Positions 8,336 through 16,772 of a stretch of 64,000 nt of DNA are shown piece after piece; within the stretch, counting starts at the first letter, position 1; each line of letters opens with the position of its first letter. The notes below the pieces were generated by a model. The model had not been told where the DNA came from and did no database searches. It saw only the letters and a list, made by a program, of their open reading frames with translations. The stretch is from Variovorax sp. PCZ-1 (GTDB taxonomy: Bacteria > Pseudomonadota > Gammaproteobacteria > Burkholderiales > Burkholderiaceae_C). The DNA lies in the NCBI RefSeq assembly GCF_018413605.1, contig NZ_JAHCDN010000001.1, positions 558,001 to 622,000 on the forward strand, in the 5' to 3' direction. Made by a program: the position numbers and the translations under genes.

Positions 8336-9616
8336 ATGAAGCCTTTCACCTATGCGCATGCTACACACCCGCAGTGGCGCATGGCTGCAGGCTTGGTGGT
8401 AGCGCAGCTGCGCGCGCAGATGGCACTGCCTGCGCATGCAGATCAGCCAAACTTAGGCTTGGTGTATCTCACCGATCATTACGCTGACCAAGCTCAAGAC
8501 CTCTTGAATCACTTGCGCCAAGAGCTGCCGCAAATCAGTGATTGGGTGGGTACGGTCGGTGTTGGTATTGCAGCTACGAATGTGGAGTATTTTGACGAGC
8601 CCGCGCTGGCCGTGATGCTATTTGACCTGCCGCGTGAGCAGTATCGGGTGTTCAGTGGTGTCGCGCCTTTGATCACAAGTGCAAGCTTCAAGCCACACAG
8701 CGCCTTAGTGCATGCGGATGGCCACACACCAGATTTGGCTGAGCTGCTGGGCGAGCTTTCTGGCCGCACAGCATCGGGCTATCTCTTCGGTGGCTTAGCC
8801 GCGAGCAGGCATAGCGCACCACAAATTGCTCTGCATGAGGGAAGCGAACATGCTGGCGTGTTTGCAGGAGCGCTCAGTGGTGTGGCGTTCAGCGAGAGTG
8901 TGGGGATCGTCTCACGCGTTACGCAAGGCTGTCAGCCGATTCGCCTAGAAGATGGTAAAGCCGCCAAGCCCCATCGCATCACAAAGAGCGATAAGCATGT
9001 GGTGTTGGAGCTTGACGGTGAACCGGCGCTGGATGTGTTGCTTGATGAACTAGGTATATCGCTCAGTGAGCCGCAGCGAGCGGTGGAGCGCCTGAAGCAG
9101 ACTTTTGTGGGGCTTACGGCGAGTGAGCCTCATGATCAAAGTCTTGCGCGTAGCCAAGGTCGCTTCGGTCCAGACACGCGCGTTCGCCATCTCGTCGGCC
9201 TCGATCCACTTCGGCGCGGCATTGCTGTAGCGGATATCGCGCCAGAAGGCAGTGAGCTGACTTTTTGTGAGCGCAATCGCGAGGCTGCAAGGCGCGATCT
9301 GATGCGCATATGCGCGGAGATACGTGAAGAGTTGGAAGTCAGTGAATTTATAAATGCTACTGATTCAATAGCACTTAGCGCAGATTCTATGCCGTCGAAT
9401 GAGCAATATCGCTCTAAAAATATCGTAGGAGCCATCTATGTGAGCTGCGCCGGCCGCGGCGGTCCGCATTTTGGTGGTGACAGTGCCGAGCTGCAGATCG
9501 TGCGCCATGCACTGGGCGATGTACCCCTGGTGGGTTTCTTTGCAGGCGGTGAAATTGCACATCAGAATTTGTATGGCTACACCGGCGTGCTCACGGTGTT
9601 CACCGCGCTGGCTTAA
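8336..9616 (+). CDS. FIST domain-containing sensory protein
   Basis: A 426-residue protein with FIST_N (about 30-230) followed by FIST_C (about 240-410); the C-terminal GFFAGGEIAHQNLYGYTGVLTVF is typical. FIST domains are thought to bind small ligands such as amino acids and often feed two-component or cyclic-di-GMP systems, but no output domain is attached here. It starts 10 bp after phaM. Between residues 336 and 355 it contains a family A repeat read as SIALSADSMPS, most likely an insertion in a surface loop. Confidence 0.82.
   Translation: MKPFTYAHATHPQWRMAAGLVVAQLRAQMALPAHADQPNLGLVYLTDHYADQAQDLLNHLRQELPQISDWVGTVGVGIAATNVEYFDEPALAVMLFDLPREQYRVFSGVAPLITSASFKPHSALVHADGHTPDLAELLGELSGRTASGYLFGGLAASRHSAPQIALHEGSEHAGVFAGALSGVAFSESVGIVSRVTQGCQPIRLEDGKAAKPHRITKSDKHVVLELDGEPALDVLLDELGISLSEPQRAVERLKQTFVGLTASEPHDQSLARSQGRFGPDTRVRHLVGLDPLRRGIAVADIAPEGSELTFCERNREAARRDLMRICAEIREELEVSEFINATDSIALSADSMPSNEQYRSKNIVGAIYVSCAGRGGPHFGGDSAELQIVRHALGDVPLVGFFAGGEIAHQNLYGYTGVLTVFTALA
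9355..9395 (+). repeat. Family A repeat in the FIST gene
   Basis: CTACTGATTCAATAGCACTT then AGCGCAGATTCTATGCCGTC. One base off the core (TTAGCG for TTTGCG); frame gives ALSADSMPS. Confidence 0.85.
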
Positions 9617-9623
9617 AGCCCGT

Positions 9624-9950
9624 TCAGACGAGTCTCTTCAAAGCCTGCTCCATCACCACGCCGGTGAGCAGGCTCAGCACAACTGAAATTCCGACCACAG
9701 TCAGCACGGCATTGGGATGCGATTGTGCCAATACGAAAAGAAACGGAATCGTGGTGATTACACCAATGATCAAGCCCTTGGCCCAACCCGGCAGCGGCAT
9801 GCTGCTGTATGCCACAAGCACGCCGACCACGATCCAATGCACGAAGGGCGTGGCGATTTGCAGCCAAGGGGCTTTGCGCAGCAGCATGGGCGCGACGTCG
9901 ATCAAGGCGATGATGAAACCGATGGCTAAGGCGATGAGTAGTTTGTTCAT
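9624..9950 (-). CDS. Small membrane protein of unknown function
   Basis: 108 residues with about four predicted membrane segments (residues 3-20, 35-52, 57-75 and 83-103) and little else. I do not recognise a family. It ends 8 bp from the FIST stop on the opposite strand. No clear ribosome-binding site precedes the ATG. Confidence 0.6.
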   Translation of the reverse strand: MNKLLIALAIGFIIALIDVAPMLLRKAPWLQIATPFVHWIVVGVLVAYSSMPLPGWAKGLIIGVITTIPFLFVLAQSHPNAVLTVVGISVVLSLLTGVVMEQALKRLV

Positions 9951-9979
9951 GAGAATAGTCCGGTGATCTGCAAAGCAAA

Positions 9980-10010
9980 AGGCTGCAAAGCAACAGTCGC
10001 TTTGCAGCCT
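9980..10010 (-). terminator. Hairpin terminator of the SDR gene
   Basis: AGGCTGCAAAGC and GCTTTGCAGCCT form a perfect 12-bp stem with a 7-base loop. On the minus strand it is followed by TTTTGCTTT, so it would end the SDR transcript. Confidence 0.7.
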
Positions 10011-10017
10011 AGTGTGA

Positions 10018-10890
10018 TCAGAGCTGCGTGCTTAGCATGTTCTCCATACCAAAGTTTTTATACAGACCAGCAGTCAAGCCTGCCAAGGCATCGTTGTAAC
10101 CATTGACTGCTGCGCCCATGCCCAGTACGTCAACCGTCGTGCGAAAGGCTCGCTTGCCTGCGGGCGAGGCGATCAGTGCGGCGACGGCGTTGGCGACGTT
10201 CTGAGGATTCTGGGCGGGTGTCGCGGCGAGCACCTCTTCAAAATGCTTGAAACTATGTGCAGGCGCATCCGCCATAGGGCCGTAGCTGGCGCTGCGTGTG
10301 GCATCCGATGGCTTGATCAGGTTATCCTGGAATTTTGTGGCGAAGGCGCCCGGCTCCACGATGCACACATCGATACCAAAGCCCGAGAGTTCGGTGCGGT
10401 AGTTTTCGGTCAAACCCTCCAGCGCCCATTTGCTGGAATTGTATGGGCCGTAGAAAGGCAAGGTTATTCGGCCAAGCAGGCTGGAGATGTTGATCATCAG
10501 GCCGGAGCGGCGAGCGCGCCAGGCGGGCAGCAGCGCACGGTTCACGCGATGCACGCCAAAAACGTTAATGTCAAACACCCGCTTGAGATCATCCGCCGTG
10601 AAGCTCTCTTGCAAGCCATGCACGCCCAAGCCCGCGTTGTTGATCACCACATCGGGCGAGCCGAGTGCTTGCACTGCTTTTGCGATGCCTGCTTCAACGC
10701 TTGCGTCGCTTGTCACGTCCATATCAATAACGGTTGCGCCGCGTCCGGCGAGTGCTTTGGCGGCCTCTTGGTTGCGCCCCTGTGGATCGCGCATCGTGGC
10801 AGCGAGCTTGTGGCCTTGATCGAGCAAAGTGTTAGCCATCAAAAGGCCAAAACCGCCAGCTGCCCCAGTGAGAAGAATCGTATGTGCCAT
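10018..10890 (-). CDS. SDR-family oxidoreductase
   Basis: A 290-residue classical short-chain dehydrogenase. The cofactor loop is TGAAGGFG near the N terminus, NNAG follows at about 83-86, and the catalytic Ser-Tyr-Lys run is visible (INISS ... YGPYNSSKWALEG). Start 10890 was chosen because GGAG stands 6 bases before it; a longer frame begins at 10917 without one. Divergent LysR gene 134 bp away is the likely regulator. Substrate unknown. Confidence 0.82.
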   Translation of the reverse strand: MAHTILLTGAAGGFGLLMANTLLDQGHKLAATMRDPQGRNQEAAKALAGRGATVIDMDVTSDASVEAGIAKAVQALGSPDVVINNAGLGVHGLQESFTADDLKRVFDINVFGVHRVNRALLPAWRARRSGLMINISSLLGRITLPFYGPYNSSKWALEGLTENYRTELSGFGIDVCIVEPGAFATKFQDNLIKPSDATRSASYGPMADAPAHSFKHFEEVLAATPAQNPQNVANAVAALIASPAGKRAFRTTVDVLGMGAAVNGYNDALAGLTAGLYKNFGMENMLSTQL

Positions 10891-10950
10891 GGTGTGCTCC
10901 AGAAAAGAAGGTTTCAATACTTCGGCAACAGCGCCGATGAATGAACTGTA

Positions 10951-10967
10951 TTTATTTCATAAATAAA
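10951..10967. promoter_or_regulatory. Candidate LysR-type operator between SDR and LysR genes
   Basis: TTTATTT-CAT-AAATAAA is a perfect 7-bp inverted repeat fitting the T-N11-A pattern of LysR sites, in an AT-rich stretch between the divergent genes. Confidence 0.4.
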
Positions 10968-11024
10968 GATAAATATCGATAAAATGAAATGATTATTCGT
11001 TTTCTGTGAAAAATAAGGTGCTCG

Positions 11025-11996
11025 ATGGACAGATTAATTGCCATGCAAACCTTTGCTCTTGTGGCCGAACTCTCCAGTTTCTCGAAGGCAGCCGAAGCCC
11101 TGCAAGTGCCCAATGCCACGGTGAGCACGCGCATCTCGCAGTTGGAGGCGCATTTGCAGGTGAAGCTGCTGCTGCGCACCACGCGCAGACTCTCGCTCAC
11201 GGAGGATGGCGCCGCCTATCTGGAGCGGGCGCAACGTTTGCTGCAAGATTTGGAGGAGTTGGAATCTAGGGTGGCAGGTGATGTGGCTACGCCTAAGGGC
11301 AGGCTGCGAATTGATGTGCCTGCGGCCGTGGGTCGCCATGTGATTGCGCCGCATTTGCCTGCGTTTTTTCAACGCTATCCGGGCATCACTTTGGACATTG
11401 GCAGCTCCGATCGCCCGGTAGATTTAGTGACCGAGGGTGTGGATTGTGTGATTCGTGGCGGCGCGGTGCATGATGAGCAGTTGGTAGCGAGAAAGCTGGG
11501 TGACTATGATGTGATCACCTGCGCATCGCCAGCGTATTTGGAGCGGCATGGCGTGCCCAAAAGTCCGGCAGATTTGCAAGGAAGCAGTCACATGGCCGTC
11601 AATTTCTTTTCTGCCAAAACGGGGCGCGTCTTTAACTTTGATTTTGAAAAAGATGGCCAAACCCTAGAGTTGCTTATGCCGCATCATGCGAGCGCTAATG
11701 ATGCAGACGCGCAAAGAGCACTTTGTCTACAAGGCCTGGGTCTGATGCAATACCCGCTCACCCAAGAGACGCAAGATCAGCTTGAAAGTGGAGCTCTGGT
11801 GCAGGTCTTACAAGACTGGAAGGTAGGCAGTCTAAGCCTGTACGTGATGTATCCACGCAATCGACATTTGAGTGCGCGGGTGAGGGTGTTTGTGGACTGG
11901 GTGGTGGCGCTCTATTCGGAGAAGTTTGTAGCGCTGGAGGCTGCTGTACAACGCAAGCCAGCATTCAAACAAAGGGCAACCGGTATCAAACGCTGA
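11025..11996 (+). CDS. LysR-family transcriptional regulator
   Basis: A 323-residue LTTR. The HTH is at about 1-60 (MDRLIAMQTFALVAELSSF, AAEALQVPNATVSTRISQLE) and the effector-binding domain at about 90-295. The gene diverges from the SDR gene and most likely controls it. It belongs to the large DsdA/CrgA-like group often paired with SDRs. Effector unknown. Confidence 0.87.
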   Translation: MDRLIAMQTFALVAELSSFSKAAEALQVPNATVSTRISQLEAHLQVKLLLRTTRRLSLTEDGAAYLERAQRLLQDLEELESRVAGDVATPKGRLRIDVPAAVGRHVIAPHLPAFFQRYPGITLDIGSSDRPVDLVTEGVDCVIRGGAVHDEQLVARKLGDYDVITCASPAYLERHGVPKSPADLQGSSHMAVNFFSAKTGRVFNFDFEKDGQTLELLMPHHASANDADAQRALCLQGLGLMQYPLTQETQDQLESGALVQVLQDWKVGSLSLYVMYPRNRHLSARVRVFVDWVVALYSEKFVALEAAVQRKPAFKQRATGIKR

Positions 11997-12069
11997 TACT
12001 CGCTGGCTTATGCGCCAGTGCTGCGCAAGCTTTTCTGACGATTTGGTACAACAGCCAGATGATGCACTC

Positions 12070-12873
12070 ATGTCTAACTTTTTGAGTGTTCACATGAGCC
12101 CAACATCTTGCTACCAGCAGCGCTTCCATCACGCTTTGATGGCCATGAGCTTCGCCGCGTTAGCGCTGGCAGTCTTCTTTCCGATGCTTTCAGATTTCTT
12201 GCCGCATATCCCTACGAGCGGCCACAGCCACGTGCATGCGCACGGCCATGCTTTCGTCGATGCGCGTAGCTTCTGGGGGATACCAAATGGCTGGGATGTA
12301 CTGACCAATGTTCCTTTTCTTTTTGCGGGCGTTTGGGGCTTAGTTGTCTTGCGTCGCCGTACTTTGCCCAATTCGACACGTAAAGCGGCACAGATTTTCT
12401 TTATTGGCTTGATTCTCACGTGCTTTGGTTCTAGCGTGTATCACTGGGCACCCAGTGATTTCGGTTTGATGATAGATCGCTTGGGCATGGCAATCGCTTT
12501 TGCAGGTGTGATCGCGTTCGCTGCAGGCAGCCGCTTGGGTGAATCTGTGGCGAAGCAAGCGATGCCTGTGCTGCTGGTACTCGCGCCACTGGCCGCAGTA
12601 GCCGCCCATAGCTTGCAGAATGTGTTGCCTTGGGCGGTGGTGCAGTTCGGTGGCGTTTTGATGATTGGTTGGTTAGCCACTCTGCCTCAGCGTGAAGGCC
12701 AGTCTCTCAATCTTTGGGCACTGATCCTTTGGTATGGCCTAGCTAAATTACTCGAAGCGCAAGACGAAGCCGTGTTTCATCTCACTCAAGGCGTCGTTTC
12801 TGGCCATAGCTTGAAGCATCTCGCTGCTTGCATGGCTGCTTGGCCCGTGATTGCAGCTTTGAAGAAGTCATAA
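12070..12873 (+). CDS. Ceramidase-like (CREST family) membrane protein
   Basis: 267 residues with about seven membrane segments. The run GSSVYHWAPSDFG followed by IDRLGMAIAF resembles the His/Asp hydrolase motif of alkaline phytoceramidase-like bacterial proteins (S..YH....DRL). An early periplasmic or cytoplasmic loop is His-rich (HSHVHAHGHAF), which is less usual. Start uncertain: ATG 12070 chosen as the first giving a compact N terminus; the frame stays open to 12010. Stop overlaps the next gene (TAATG). Confidence 0.65.
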   Translation: MSNFLSVHMSPTSCYQQRFHHALMAMSFAALALAVFFPMLSDFLPHIPTSGHSHVHAHGHAFVDARSFWGIPNGWDVLTNVPFLFAGVWGLVVLRRRTLPNSTRKAAQIFFIGLILTCFGSSVYHWAPSDFGLMIDRLGMAIAFAGVIAFAAGSRLGESVAKQAMPVLLVLAPLAAVAAHSLQNVLPWAVVQFGGVLMIGWLATLPQREGQSLNLWALILWYGLAKLLEAQDEAVFHLTQGVVSGHSLKHLAACMAAWPVIAALKKS

Positions 12874-14822
12874 TGCTTGCCAACAAACTGAACAACAACG
12901 AGGAGCACGCCTTGAGCGAAACCAACAACCACAACGATCATCCCAATCAATTCGGCTTGCTTAGGCAGAGACGCTTCGCTCCATTTTTCTGGACGCAATT
13001 CTCAGGTGCAGCGAACGACAACGTCTTCAAATTCGCCTTCACTGTCATGGTGACGTATCAGTTGTCGATCAGCTGGATGCAGCCCGCCATAGCTGGCTTG
13101 GTGATTGGCGCTTTGTTCATCTTGCCTTTCTTGCTCTTTTCCGCCACCAGCGGCCAGCTCACAGACAAGTATGAAAAAACGAAGATGATCCGCTTCGTGA
13201 AGAATCTTGAAATCGTGATCATGGCTGTAGCGGCTTATGGATTCTTCAAAGCCGATGTGCCTGTGTTGCTCGGCTGCACCTTCCTCATGGGCTTGCACTC
13301 CACACTTTTTGGCCCGGTGAAGTTTGCGTATCTGCCGCAAGTCTTGAATGAGCGTGAGCTCACGGGTGGCAATGGCATGGTGGAGATGGGCACGTTCGTG
13401 GCCATTCTTGCTGGCAATATTGTTGGAGGCATTTTGATTGCCTTGCCCGGCATAGGCGCTACTTATGTTGCTATCACTTGTATAGCCGTTGCTATTCTAG
13501 GAAGAATCACCGCGCAATACATTCCCAATGCACCTGCGACTGATCCTTCTCTTGTGATCAACTGGAATCCCTTCACCGAAACCTTCAAAAACCTCAAGCT
13601 TGCGTATGGCAACAAAGTCGTCTTCCGTTCGCTCATGGGCATCAGCTGGATGTGGTTTTTTGGCGCGGTGTTCTTGAGTCAATTTCCCAGCTTTGCGAAA
13701 GATGTGTTGCACGGCAGCTCGAATGTGGCTTCGCTCTTACTCGTCGTCTTCTCCATAGGCATCGCCACGGGCTCGCTGCTCTGCGAAGTGCTCTCACGCC
13801 GTCATGTGGAGATCGGCCTCGTACCGCTCGGCGCGATTGGCATGAGCGTGTTTGCGCTTGATCTGTATTTCGCGTCTCGCGCCTTGCCGAAATCTGAATT
13901 GCTCACTGTGATCCAATTCATCAGTATCGGCGCGCATTGGCGTGTGATGGCGGATTTGTTTTTGCTGAGTCTCTTCGCTGGCCTCTACAGCGTGCCCATG
14001 TATGCGCTCATCCAGCTGCGCAGCGCTCCAACGCACCGCGCTCGCATCATCGCAGCGAATAATATTTTGAATGCGCTCTTCATGATCGCCAGCAGCCTCA
14101 TCGTAGGTGCGTTGCTCGGCGCAAAGTTCACCATCCCGCAAGTCTTCCTCTTCACAGCGTTGGCCAACGCAGTCGTTGCGGCCTACATCTTCCTGCTCGT
14201 GCCCGAATATTTCCTGCGTTTCGTCGCCTGGGTGGCTTCGCGCTGCATCTATCGCTTCAAGGTTAAGGGGGATGAAAATATCCCCACAACAGGCGCAGCC
14301 ATCCTCGCTTGCAATCATGTGAGCTTCGTGGATGCCGTGCTGCTCATGGCCGCCAGCCCCCGCCCCATCGTCTTCGTCATGGATCACCGCATCTTCAAAT
14401 TCCCCGTGCTCGGCTGGTTCTTCAAACTCGCCAAAGCCATCCCCATCGCCCCCAAATCCGAAGACCCAGCGCACTACGAAGCCGCATTCGTGGCTGCTGG
14501 CAAGGTGCTGAAAGAAGGCGACATGCTTGCCATCTTCCCGGAAGGCGGCATCACCAAAGACGGCACACTGCAAGAATTCAAAGGCGGCATCATGAAGATC
14601 TTGGAGCAGGCCAAAGCGAATGGCGTCGAGCCACCCGTGATCCCCATGGCACTGACGAATCTCTGGGGCAGCTTTTTCAGCCGCATCGAAAAAGACGGTG
14701 CAATGGTCAGACCGTTTCGTCGGGGATTATTCAATCGGGTGGGGTTGAATGTGGGAAGTCCTATTCAATCAGAAAATACTCAAGTTCAAAGCCTTCATGA
14801 CAGTGTGGCTAAGCTTTTGTGA
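12873..14822 (+). CDS. MFS transporter fused to a 1-acylglycerol-3-phosphate acyltransferase domain
   Basis: About 649 residues. The N-terminal part (about 30-430) is an LplT-like MFS domain with 10-12 membrane segments (AANDNVFKFAFTVMVTYQLS, GLYSVPMYALIQ). The C-terminal part (about 440-645) is a PlsC acyltransferase with the HX4D box NHVSFVD and FPEGG. E. coli LplT and Aas together import and re-acylate lysophospholipid; here the two activities are joined but Aas's acyl-ligase domain is missing, so it may use acyl-CoA or acyl-ACP. Start ambiguous: ATG 12873 overlaps the upstream stop, but TTG 12912 has GAGGAG just before it. Confidence 0.85.
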   Translation: MLANKLNNNEEHALSETNNHNDHPNQFGLLRQRRFAPFFWTQFSGAANDNVFKFAFTVMVTYQLSISWMQPAIAGLVIGALFILPFLLFSATSGQLTDKYEKTKMIRFVKNLEIVIMAVAAYGFFKADVPVLLGCTFLMGLHSTLFGPVKFAYLPQVLNERELTGGNGMVEMGTFVAILAGNIVGGILIALPGIGATYVAITCIAVAILGRITAQYIPNAPATDPSLVINWNPFTETFKNLKLAYGNKVVFRSLMGISWMWFFGAVFLSQFPSFAKDVLHGSSNVASLLLVVFSIGIATGSLLCEVLSRRHVEIGLVPLGAIGMSVFALDLYFASRALPKSELLTVIQFISIGAHWRVMADLFLLSLFAGLYSVPMYALIQLRSAPTHRARIIAANNILNALFMIASSLIVGALLGAKFTIPQVFLFTALANAVVAAYIFLLVPEYFLRFVAWVASRCIYRFKVKGDENIPTTGAAILACNHVSFVDAVLLMAASPRPIVFVMDHRIFKFPVLGWFFKLAKAIPIAPKSEDPAHYEAAFVAAGKVLKEGDMLAIFPEGGITKDGTLQEFKGGIMKILEQAKANGVEPPVIPMALTNLWGSFFSRIEKDGAMVRPFRRGLFNRVGLNVGSPIQSENTQVQSLHDSVAKLL

Positions 14823-14877
14823 GGGGAGATGCATTTAATGAGTCTGATGAAACTGCTCCAATGTGTTACAGTAAAAA

Positions 14878-15014
14878 TGAGCTTGCAAACAGATTTTTCA
14901 CCATGTTTCGTGGTGATGGACAACGATAGTAGGGGCTATGCCCGTTATTCCTTAATCGTGTGAGTTGAGCCCGACGACAAGGGTGTCTTCCGCATAAGAG
15001 TGTTTGCAAGCTCA
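14878..15014 (+). ncRNA. Retron msr-msd non-coding RNA
   Basis: TGAGCTTGCAAACA (14878-14891) and its exact reverse complement (15001-15014) form the a1/a2 stem that bounds retron RNAs. Between them are TCACCA/TGGTGA (14898-14916, 7-base loop), a second hairpin GGGC-TAT-GCCC (14933-14943), and a region closed by CTTA/TAAG (14951-14998) containing GACA/TGTC (14976-14987), the likely msd. G14892 just after a1 is a candidate branching guanosine. TACAGT at 14867-14872 may be the -10. It ends 14 bp before the RT gene. Exact msd ends cannot be read by eye. Confidence 0.75.
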
Positions 15015-15028
15015 ACTTACATGACGCT

Positions 15029-16741
15029 ATGTCTCAGCTAATTGCATTGAAGTCTTGCATCAATCTAAGCGATGTTGCAGTTCTTCTGGGCTATAAACCT
15101 TCGACACTTTCATACTTGCTCTACAAAATAGGCGAGGAAAGTAAATACAGTTCTTTTGAAATTCCAAAGAAGGGCGGTGGTACGCGTCGTATTGAAGCAC
15201 CTCAGAAAGAACTTAAACTTCTTCAAAGGAAAGTGGCTGATCTTCTACAGAATTGCTTCGAATCTGCGGACTTGACGAGTCCAAAGTACAAATCAAACCC
15301 GGTTTCGTATGGTTTTATTAGGGGACTGTCGATTATTGATAACGCTCAAAATCATCGCTCGCAGAGATTTGTATTCAATATCGACATTCAGGATTTTTTC
15401 GGCAGCATTAACTTTGGTCGAGTCCGAGGATTTTTCATCAAAGATCGCGATTTTTCGTTGCAACCGCAAGTAGCCACTGTTATCGCTCAAATTGCTTGTT
15501 TTAAGAACCGATTACCTCAGGGTAGTCCGTGCTCTCCTGTGATTTCCAACTTGGTTGGGCATATTTTGGATATGCATCTGATTAAACTTGCCGCGAGAAC
15601 TGGATGTCGATATTCGCGATATGCAGATGATCTAACCTTTTCTACTAGTAAGCGTGATTTTCCAAGACAAGTTGCGTTCTACGACGAGGAAAAAGGACTA
15701 TGGCACGTTGGGGATGAGCTCAAAAGACTCCTTGAGCTTAGCGGCTTTACATTAAATTCTGGCAAGACACGCATGCAAAACCGTGACTCTAGGCAGCAAG
15801 TTACAGGGTTGGTCGTTAACAAGAGAGTTAACGTGAGCAAAGAGTATAGAAAAACTACGCGTGCAATGGTTCATAGACTCTTCACTAAAGGCTCATTTTT
15901 CTTTACTGATGAGAGTAACTTAGAGGTAAAGGCTCAGAAAGAGAGCAGTGATATTGGTAGATTGCATGGAATGCTTGGGCATATTTATCATGTAGATACA
16001 AAATGCAAAACTAAGATTGAGAGTAGTACCAATCCCCCACAAAAGAATGCCTCTACGTATCGCCGATTCTTAATATACAAAGAGCTTTATGCTACGAACA
16101 AACCAATCATTATTTGCGAAGGCAAGACGGATCCTGTGTACCTAGTGCACGCTATTAGAAGCCTTCATCGCGATTTTCCGATGCTTGCATACAGAGATGC
16201 TGAGAATCAAATCCGACTTAGTGTTCGTCTTCTGAAGTATGCTGATAAAAGCATGGCGAGTATTCTAGGTCTGAACGGTGGTGTGGGTGATTTAAGAACA
16301 TTTATAGACTCGTATCGCTCAGATATCAAACGCTTTAATGCGCCGGGAAAATTTCATCCTGTAATCATATTGATCGACAATGATGATGGTGCAAAACCTA
16401 TATTGAGCATCGTTAAATCAATAAATCCCAACTCTACTTTCGACAGAGATTCTTTCTCGCACATAGTTGGAAATCTATATGTAGTCAAAACCCCGTTGCT
16501 AGGATCTGAAAAATCTTGCATTGAAGATTTCTTCGACGGTGATTTAAAGTCAACGATGATTGATGGCAAGCAGTTTTCTCTCGAAAAAGACGCTAATCCA
16601 GAGCATTATTTTGGCAAAGTGGTCTTCGCGCATAAAGTAGTAAGACCGCAAGCTGACAAAATTGATTTTTCTAACTTCAGGCACATATTGAAGTCTATGC
16701 AGGACATCATTACAGAGTTTTCCTCGCAAAAACGAATTTGA
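15029..16741 (+). CDS. Retron reverse transcriptase fused to a TOPRIM domain
   Basis: 570 residues. The RT part (about 35-270) shows the retron X-region motif NAQNH (105-109), motif A NIDIQDFF (117-124), LPQGSPCSP (162-170), catalytic YADD (198-201), NSGK (243-246) and the retron-specific VTGL (258-261). A linker leads to a TOPRIM domain with CEGKTD (363-368) and DNDDG (450-454). RT-TOPRIM fusion is the design of retron Ec67 (Retron-Eco2), an anti-phage system where the fused domain is the effector. The gene is visibly AT-richer than its neighbours, which suggests transfer. No separate effector gene is needed or seen. Whether the TOPRIM nicks DNA or RNA is unknown from sequence. Confidence 0.92.
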   Translation: MSQLIALKSCINLSDVAVLLGYKPSTLSYLLYKIGEESKYSSFEIPKKGGGTRRIEAPQKELKLLQRKVADLLQNCFESADLTSPKYKSNPVSYGFIRGLSIIDNAQNHRSQRFVFNIDIQDFFGSINFGRVRGFFIKDRDFSLQPQVATVIAQIACFKNRLPQGSPCSPVISNLVGHILDMHLIKLAARTGCRYSRYADDLTFSTSKRDFPRQVAFYDEEKGLWHVGDELKRLLELSGFTLNSGKTRMQNRDSRQQVTGLVVNKRVNVSKEYRKTTRAMVHRLFTKGSFFFTDESNLEVKAQKESSDIGRLHGMLGHIYHVDTKCKTKIESSTNPPQKNASTYRRFLIYKELYATNKPIIICEGKTDPVYLVHAIRSLHRDFPMLAYRDAENQIRLSVRLLKYADKSMASILGLNGGVGDLRTFIDSYRSDIKRFNAPGKFHPVIILIDNDDGAKPILSIVKSINPNSTFDRDSFSHIVGNLYVVKTPLLGSEKSCIEDFFDGDLKSTMIDGKQFSLEKDANPEHYFGKVVFAHKVVRPQADKIDFSNFRHILKSMQDIITEFSSQKRI

Positions 16742-16772
16742 ATAAGGTTAATCTAAAGATACCAGATGTTTG

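Noticed and set aside
13794-14573. A 259-codon minus-strand frame opposite the MFS-acyltransferase
   Set aside because: No recognisable domain, and the plus-strand gene has clear motifs over the same bases.
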